From positions 1 through 11,763 of the forward strand of contig CANRDH010000033.1 in NCBI GenBank assembly GCA_947629295.1: a stretch of 11,763 nucleotides of DNA. The letters are read 5' to 3'. Shown piece after piece: positions 7,707-11,763 of the stretch. Numbering within the stretch: the first letter of the stretch is position 1; the number at the start of each line of letters is the position of its first letter. A program made the translations under genes and the position numbers. The DNA comes from an uncultured Clostridia bacterium. GTDB lineage: Bacteria; Bacillota; Clostridia; Oscillospirales; Acutalibacteraceae. The notes below the pieces were generated by a model. The model worked only from the letters and a program-made list of their open reading frames with translations. It was not told the origin of the DNA and ran no database searches.

Positions 7707-10508
7707 TTATATATTATCATTTCTTATGGTTTCTACTATGTTCTGATTATGTATTCGTCTTACAGAGACTGCGGATATAAGTATAACCAAAGCAATTACT
7801 GTCACTATACTTATCAGTACGGCTGCCTGCGGAAACATAAATTCAAGCTCTTTACCCGTACTTTCCGCATCCCATGTGCTCAGATAACAGAAATGTATGA
7901 TTATTGTACCGACAAGACCTGTGGGTATTCCTATAAGCAGTGCTCTTGCCGTATAAAACATACATTCAAGCACTGTCATACGATTGAATTCACGCTTTGT
8001 CATTCCGACAGAACACAGCATGGCATATTCCTTTTGCCTAAGCTTTGTATTGGTATTTATCGTATTGAATATATTTGTAATTCCAATAAGGAATATTGTA
8101 CCTATAAAGCTGTACGCAAGAATCCGCACAAGCAGGAATACCGAATTCATCTGTTTCTCCGCCGCATAGTAATTTTCAACGTCAAGGTAATCATCGGAAA
8201 TATTTATGCTTTGTTCTGTTTTATCCGGGTCTTCGGACAGCATACACATATAGTTATCCACACTATTTCCGTTATAGCAGTTATCCTTGTCAAAAAAATT
8301 CTTCCTGAACCATTCTATACTTACTATAAAGCTTCCGTATGCAAACTCCCCTGTCCCATTGGAACCTTCCGCAAAAACCGTATCATCAAAAACCGAGGTA
8401 TCGGTTATCTCACCGCCTATCTCGAGAGTAATCTCCCTGCCCTGAGGCGGAATGTCAGCTTCCTCGTTACTATTGTAATGCATATTGACTTTATAGCCAA
8501 TAGGGTCAGCAATAATTCTGTCCGTTTTATATGTCTTCCATCCTGACGGACTTGTTTCGTCATACTTATAGGCTTTATTAATGTTTACAATAACAGCTTT
8601 ATCCTTCATATCATCATAGCTGTAACCAAGTCTGTCAAGTATTTTATTGTATGTATTATCATCATAGGCAACTATATAAGCAGGGACATCGTGAACTGTG
8701 TTTTCCGAAATATCCTCATCCCCAAAAAGGCTCCATCTGTCGGCATCCGACAAATCTTTGGGTATTTTATCAACAGGAAGATTAAAATAATATTGATAGC
8801 CCTCAAATTTATAAAAATATTCCTTGATTCCTTCAGAATCAGCAATATCAAGAAAAATTTCCTCTTCTTCGTCCAATGTAAGATTATCGGGAGAACCTGT
8901 TCCGAATCTTCTTATTCTTGCAGACATATTATAATTATGACTTTCATACATATTATTATTTTTGTATACCGTGTAATCCGCAAATGAAGATACCGCTATA
9001 AATGCGGATATGCTTACAACTATTGATATGACTACAGTACGGTATGACTTACTGCTCCTTTTCATATTTTTCCACGCAATTTTACCTCCTGCTCCGAACA
9101 ATTTCCCTACCCATGACGGAGAACCGAATGAATTTTTCTCTTTCTTTCCTATGCGTATATCCTTATTGCTCCTTATCGCTTCAATCGGAGAAATACGATA
9201 TGCCCTGACGGCGGCAAAAAGAGATGAAAAGAATATCGTAAGCGAACCGAGTATAACAGCCAAAAATACCGAAAACCACGAAATGTCTGAAATAAGCTCC
9301 GCACCGCCAAGAAAATCGGACAGTAATCCCGATGACAGCTTAAGAACAAATGATGTTCCCGCTATACCGATAAAAAGTCCGACAGGTATACCTGCGATTC
9401 CGAGAATAACAGCCTCTGAAAATACACTGTTTCTTATCTGCCTCGGTGTTGCACCAATTCCCGAAATTTTTCCGTAAAGCACAGTCTTTTCCGTGAGCGA
9501 AATAAGAAAACCGTTTTTGATTATGAATATGCCTGATATCATTATGAGTATAATAAGCACCATACCGACATAAAATATCAGACTTTGCAGCATGGAGATA
9601 TTATTATAAAGGTCGCCGTTTATCTGTGCATATAATATATGGAATTCACTTTGTGATAATTTCCCGTAAAATTCTTCATCGCTGATAACATCAGAATTAT
9701 TTCTCTCCAATTCAAGTAAATCAAGATCCAGAAGCTCAGCCATAAATTCCTGCGAACTTTTTCTGCCGCCGTCAACGAGCTTTATAAATACGTTATTGGT
9801 ATAATTTTCGATATCATCATATGCAGTCTGAATTTTGTCCGTAAAATCGGTATATGTATATACATTGACTGCTGAATGTTTGTAGACGAGCGGTTCCCTG
9901 TTAAGTATTCCACACACCTTATAGCTTTTTGTAAATACGGGTACAAATTCCTCTTTATCATTATCGCCATCAGCCATACTCTCCTCATAATCGCTTGCCT
10001 GTTCATCAACATGGCTGTCATCCGCTTTTCCTACACTAAGTGTTATCGTATCACCGACTTTATACTTTTTATTTGAATAATTTACAAATTCCTCGGTCAA
10101 TACGACCTCATCGGAATTTTTCGGATATCTGCCGCTTGAAAGCGAACTGTCAAAGACTTTGCCAAAAGCATTTTCACTGAATGCTGTTATAATTATCCTA
10201 TCCCTGAGTCCGGATTTTGAATCCTCAAACAGTGCCTCTCCTATATCCTGATTTAAATATACACTGCTTACATTCCTGTTAGCCTGAAGCTTTTTTACAT
10301 TTTCGGCAGTCATCTTTCCTGTAAAGGATATGTCATAATTACCGTAATGCTTTTCATAATAATTTTCCTCGGTAGCCTTCAGACTTACCATACTGTTTGC
10401 GACAATCGTTATAAGTGCCATAGACAGTATTATTCCCACAACGGAAGCAAATGTACGGCTTTTGTTCATTAAAATATTTCTTAATGCAAGTTTATACATT
10501 ATGCTCAT
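7707..10508 (-). CDS. ABC transporter permease C, FtsX-type paralogue, first gene of the cluster
   Basis: The product is 933 aa. Helices lie at about 18-40, 309-331, 361-388, 408-434, 490-513, 790-813, 851-875 and 894-914, with outside domains at about 41-308 and 514-789. The loop motifs GATPRQIRNSVFSE (352-365) and VGMTKREFNRM (about 834-844), the half-end motifs SPIEAIR and IVETIR, and the shared LGYSYDDMKDKAVIVN segment place it with permeases A and B. The first outside domain has an acidic insert (about 162-188, rich in Asp, Glu and Ser) not matched in the others, so the ligand-facing part is diverging. Its C-terminal residues NDNI are identical to those of the other two. The ATG at 10508 has AGGAGG at 10515-10520, 6 bp upstream. 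A predicted regulator-activated promoter lies about 90 bp upstream. Function as part of an ABC export or stress-defence complex is inferred from family and neighbours. Confidence 0.92.
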   Translation of the reverse strand: MSIMYKLALRNILMNKSRTFASVVGIILSMALITIVANSMVSLKATEENYYEKHYGNYDISFTGKMTAENVKKLQANRNVSSVYLNQDIGEALFEDSKSGLRDRIIITAFSENAFGKVFDSSLSSGRYPKNSDEVVLTEEFVNYSNKKYKVGDTITLSVGKADDSHVDEQASDYEESMADGDNDKEEFVPVFTKSYKVCGILNREPLVYKHSAVNVYTYTDFTDKIQTAYDDIENYTNNVFIKLVDGGRKSSQEFMAELLDLDLLELERNNSDVISDEEFYGKLSQSEFHILYAQINGDLYNNISMLQSLIFYVGMVLIILIMISGIFIIKNGFLISLTEKTVLYGKISGIGATPRQIRNSVFSEAVILGIAGIPVGLFIGIAGTSFVLKLSSGLLSDFLGGAELISDISWFSVFLAVILGSLTIFFSSLFAAVRAYRISPIEAIRSNKDIRIGKKEKNSFGSPSWVGKLFGAGGKIAWKNMKRSSKSYRTVVISIVVSISAFIAVSSFADYTVYKNNNMYESHNYNMSARIRRFGTGSPDNLTLDEEEEIFLDIADSEGIKEYFYKFEGYQYYFNLPVDKIPKDLSDADRWSLFGDEDISENTVHDVPAYIVAYDDNTYNKILDRLGYSYDDMKDKAVIVNINKAYKYDETSPSGWKTYKTDRIIADPIGYKVNMHYNSNEEADIPPQGREITLEIGGEITDTSVFDDTVFAEGSNGTGEFAYGSFIVSIEWFRKNFFDKDNCYNGNSVDNYMCMLSEDPDKTEQSINISDDYLDVENYYAAEKQMNSVFLLVRILAYSFIGTIFLIGITNIFNTINTNTKLRQKEYAMLCSVGMTKREFNRMTVLECMFYTARALLIGIPTGLVGTIIIHFCYLSTWDAESTGKELEFMFPQAAVLISIVTVIALVILISAVSVRRIHNQNIVETIRNDNI

Positions 10509-10514
10509 TGTTAT

Positions 10515-10520
10515 CCTCCT
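10515..10520 (-). promoter_or_regulatory. Ribosome binding site of permease C
   Basis: The minus strand reads AGGAGG, 6 bp before the ATG at 10508. This decides the start of permease C over the internal ATG three codons further on. Confidence 0.8.
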
Positions 10521-10595
10521 TTTCTTGCAGCCTCAGTCCAGTGAAAATTGCATAATTTCTATATTACCGTTTAAAACAGCCTGTCCTCAACGTAT

Positions 10596-10627
10596 ATTAT
10601 AAAGTACATAAATGACTTTTAAGTGAC
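10596..10627 (-). promoter_or_regulatory. Predicted regulator-activated promoter of the permease C-B unit
   Basis: On the minus strand the direct repeat GTCACTT (10627-10621) and GTCATTT (10616-10610) has an 11-bp period. It is followed after 8 bp by a perfect -10 box TATAAT (10601-10596). The layout is identical to that before the ATPase at 4801-4832, including the spacing, while the bases between the conserved parts differ. Transcription would start near 10589, leaving a leader of about 80 nt before permease C. The likely activator is the response regulator encoded at 530-1180. Confidence 0.75.
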
Positions 10628-10876
10628 TGTATATTCTTTTTATTTCATGTCAAAACTGTTGATAACGTAACCTGCTTGTTCCGAAAATCAGATTACCACT
10701 GTCGGTGAATATCCTTAATCCACTGAAACCGATCAGTCAATATTCCGCACGTTCTATCAACTTGTTAAAAGCGGATTTTTAATCAAAATATCATAATCTT
10801 AATTATATCTTCTTTTAATTTTAAACATCATCAAAATCATAAAAAATTTTTATAAAATAATATTTTATTCCAAGTG
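10628..10876. other. AT-rich intergenic stretch without a gene
   Basis: No reading frame with a ribosome binding site is seen here. The part from about 10790 to 10870 is almost entirely A and T with runs of both and could act as an UP element for the plus-strand promoter at 10877. A weak imperfect hairpin (CTGTCGGT at 10699-10706 with ACCGA-T-CAG at 10728-10736) has no U-tract on either side. Confidence 0.5.
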
Positions 10877-10905
10877 TTGACAAAAGTGAAAAAGTGTGGT
10901 ACTAT
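10877..10905 (+). promoter_or_regulatory. Strong sigma-A-type promoter for the candidate RNA
   Basis: There is a perfect -35 box TTGACA (10877-10882), a 17-bp spacer and a -10 box TACTAT (10900-10905) preceded by an extended TGG element. A very AT-rich stretch lies directly upstream. The start point would be near 10912. No coding sequence with a ribosome binding site follows closely; a terminator lies about 155 bp downstream. Confidence 0.7.
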
Positions 10906-10911
10906 GATAAT

Positions 10912-11066
10912 GCCACGCAGCTGAATATTGTAAATCTGAATGTATCATATTAAAATTGGAAAAAATGCATCCTCTCTTTTCTTATTCATTTGGATTTGAG
11001 ATAGTTGTGTGGCAGCAATATAGGAGATGCGTTTTTCGGTACGCGGCCTTTGGCTGCGTACTTTTT
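10912..11066 (+). ncRNA. Candidate structured small RNA or leader RNA of unknown family
   Basis: A strong promoter and an intrinsic terminator delimit about 155 nt without a convincing coding sequence. Starting exactly at the predicted 5' end, 10912-10923 can pair with 11002-11013 as a 12-bp stem (three G-U pairs). Inside it, 10932-10942 pairs with 10987-10997 as an 11-bp helix (two G-U pairs). This leaves an asymmetric internal loop (8 nt and 4 nt) and a 44-nt apical part. After the closing stem come about 25 nt and then the terminator. I do not recognise a known RNA family; it does not match the motifs of the common riboswitches that I can recall, and it is not clearly a 6S RNA. It could be an independent small RNA, since the lipoprotein gene has its own promoter further on, or a leader with attenuation. 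Folding was done by eye, so the details are uncertain. Confidence 0.45.
11039..11066 (+). terminator. Intrinsic terminator
   Basis: The arms GTACGCGGCC (11039-11048) and GGCTGCGTAC (11052-11061) form a 10-bp stem with one G-U pair and a 3-nt loop, followed by five T. This is a textbook Rho-independent terminator on the plus strand. It ends the presumed RNA started at about 10912 and lies 155 bp before the lipoprotein start codon. Confidence 0.88.
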
Positions 11067-11137
11067 AATTCAGGTAGAAATTTTTTCAAATATCAGTCGG
11101 TTTTACAGATTTTTTTATACATTGGGTTAATTTATCA

Positions 11138-11166
11138 TTGTCTTTCTGCACAAAATATGATATACT
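11138..11166 (+). promoter_or_regulatory. Predicted sigma-A promoter of the lipoprotein gene
   Basis: A -35-like box TTGTCT (11138-11143), a 17-bp spacer and a -10 box TATACT (11161-11166) are seen. Transcription would begin near 11173, giving a leader of about 49 nt. The promoter lies after the terminator at 11039-11066, so the gene need not depend on the upstream transcript. Confidence 0.6.
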
Positions 11167-11209
11167 TGTCAAAAAAGGATAGTCGTTTTTAAACAACATA
11201 CTTTATAAC

Positions 11210-11215
11210 GGAGAG
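11210..11215 (+). promoter_or_regulatory. Ribosome binding site of the lipoprotein gene
   Basis: GGAGAG lies 6 bp before the ATG at 11222 and supports this start, from which a complete signal peptide follows. Confidence 0.75.
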
Positions 11216-11221
11216 ATTTGA

Positions 11222-11763
11222 ATGAAACACAATAAAGTAATCTGTATTATAACGGCAGTCTTGATATCAACCTCAATATTTGCAGGATGCACAAACAGCG
11301 GATCGACCTCTGCAAGCAACAACAATCAGGATCCGGACAATTCCCTGAGTTCGGAGCGATCCTATCCGGACGGTTCTTCAAAGGATAACGCCGATAACTC
11401 CGCCGTTGTTTCTGACGAATCATCAGATTCATCATTGATTTCCGATGACGAAAAATCCGGATCTTCCGGCAATGACGTAAGTTCAAAACCCGATGAAAAT
11501 CCAAAGGCAGAGCAATCCTCAAAACAGGAGGTGTCTGAGAAGGATGAGGATAATTCTGAGCCTTCCGTACAGGAAGTGTCAAAGATCGATAAACCTCAGA
11601 CAAGTTCAAGCATAACTCCCGCACCCACGGAAAAAACCATGCAGCAGTCCCGGCCAAATCCTTCTGACAGCACAAGACCCGGGGCTTCAAAAATTTCATT
11701 GAGCACAAATTCCGTTACCTTAAAAATCGGAGAAACAAAGAATCTCAATACCACCGTTCTGCC
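11222..11763 (+). CDS. Lipoprotein with Ser/Asp-rich stalk and Ig-like (Big_2) domain, cut by window edge
   Basis: 180 codons are open from the ATG at 11222 to the window end. Residues 1-23 are a lipoprotein signal peptide: the basic start MKHNK, a hydrophobic core, and the lipobox FAGC with Cys23 as the lipid-anchored residue. Residues 24 to about 155 are low-complexity, rich in Ser, Asp, Glu, Asn, Lys and Pro, without a predicted fold; this looks like a flexible stalk crossing the cell wall. From about 156 the sequence SLSTNSVTLKIGETKNL matches the first strands of a group 2 bacterial Ig-like domain, where the usual pattern is S-L-x(5)-L-x-x-G-x-T. The rest, probably more Ig-like repeats or a catalytic or binding domain, lies outside the window. 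The protein is predicted to sit on the outer face of the membrane and reach into the wall. It is divergent from the ABC cluster, and no functional link can be shown from the sequence. GGAGAG precedes the start. Confidence 0.85.
   Translation, partial: MKHNKVICIITAVLISTSIFAGCTNSGSTSASNNNQDPDNSLSSERSYPDGSSKDNADNSAVVSDESSDSSLISDDEKSGSSGNDVSSKPDENPKAEQSSKQEVSEKDEDNSEPSVQEVSKIDKPQTSSSITPAPTEKTMQQSRPNPSDSTRPGASKISLSTNSVTLKIGETKNLNTTVL

Noticed and set aside
7530..8546. A 338-codon plus-strand reading frame opposite permeases B and C
   Set aside because: It spans the junction of two well-supported genes on the other strand, has an odd composition rich in His, Cys and Tyr, and has no ribosome binding site. 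It is an antisense shadow.
1222..10508. Classical BceAB-type transporter assignment for the permeases
   Set aside because: BceB-type permeases have ten helices and one large outside domain between helices 7 and 8, and are about 650 aa long. These have eight helices and two outside domains of about 270-285 residues, which is closer to a duplicated FtsX/LolE-like plan.
10699..10736. Imperfect hairpin in the intergenic region
   Set aside because: It has a bulged 8-bp stem with a long loop and no U-tract on either strand, so it is not a terminator. It is too weak to claim as an operator.
10872..10896. Three AAGTG repeats around the -35 box at 10877
   Set aside because: The spacing is irregular (12 and 8 bp) and the sequence lacks the GTCA core, so it is not a convincing copy of the regulator site.
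10912..11066. 6S RNA
   Set aside because: 6S RNA is usually a single long hairpin closed by its own ends with a central bubble. Here the closing stem ends well before the terminator and the apical part is large and unpaired, so the fit is poor without a covariance-model search.
10956..11192. A 78-codon plus-strand reading frame in the intergenic region
   Set aside because: It lacks a proper ribosome binding site, runs straight through the strong terminator at 11039-11066 and overlaps the second promoter. The product shows no recognisable domain.

Overview
The window reads as chromosomal DNA of a low-GC Gram-positive bacterium of the Clostridia, possibly Ruminococcus/Oscillospiraceae-like. 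The reasons are AT-rich spacers, strong AGGAGG-type ribosome binding sites, frequent ATA and AAA/GAA codons, a kinase linker of a kind familiar from clostridial sensor kinases, and a lipoprotein with a Ser/Asp-rich stalk. The genus is inference only.

Positions 10508 down to 1 (minus strand) hold one tightly packed cluster that belongs to a signal-responsive ABC export or envelope-defence module. In transcription order it contains: permease C (10508-7707), permease B (7685-4848), an ATPase of the LolD/MacB/BceA type (4763-4092), permease A (4089-1222), an OmpR-type response regulator (1180-530), and the first 177 codons of its partner histidine kinase (533 to the window edge). The three large permeases (933, 945 and 955 aa) are paralogues. 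Each looks like a duplicated four-helix FtsX unit with two large extracytoplasmic domains. They share one visible ATPase, so they probably dock onto the same nucleotide-binding subunit.

Two promoters for this cluster can be read directly, before permease C and before the ATPase. Each has the same arrangement: a 7-bp direct repeat GTCACTT / GTCATTT with an 11-bp period, ending exactly 8 bp before a -10 box. This is the layout expected for an OmpR/PhoB-family activator that replaces the -35 contact. It suggests that the encoded response regulator switches on both the permease C-B unit and the ATPase-permease A-regulator-kinase unit, giving positive autoregulation.

Positions 10509-11221 are a 713-bp divergent intergenic region. 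Beyond the cluster promoter it holds an AT-rich stretch and a strong plus-strand promoter (TTGACA, 17 bp, extended TACTAT). About 155 bp further on there is a strong intrinsic terminator. The presumed RNA between them can fold into a 12-bp closing stem starting at its predicted 5' end plus an internal 11-bp helix, and its 5' strand can alternatively pair with the 3' arm of the terminator. This is a candidate independent small RNA or a leader/attenuator, and it is the least explained element of the window. A second sigma-A-type promoter follows.

From 11222 to the end (plus strand) is the start of a lipoprotein gene: signal peptide with lipobox, a low-complexity Ser/Asp/Glu stalk of about 130 residues, then the first strands of a bacterial Ig-like (Big_2) domain, cut by the window edge. 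No mobile element, CRISPR array, tRNA or rRNA was seen.
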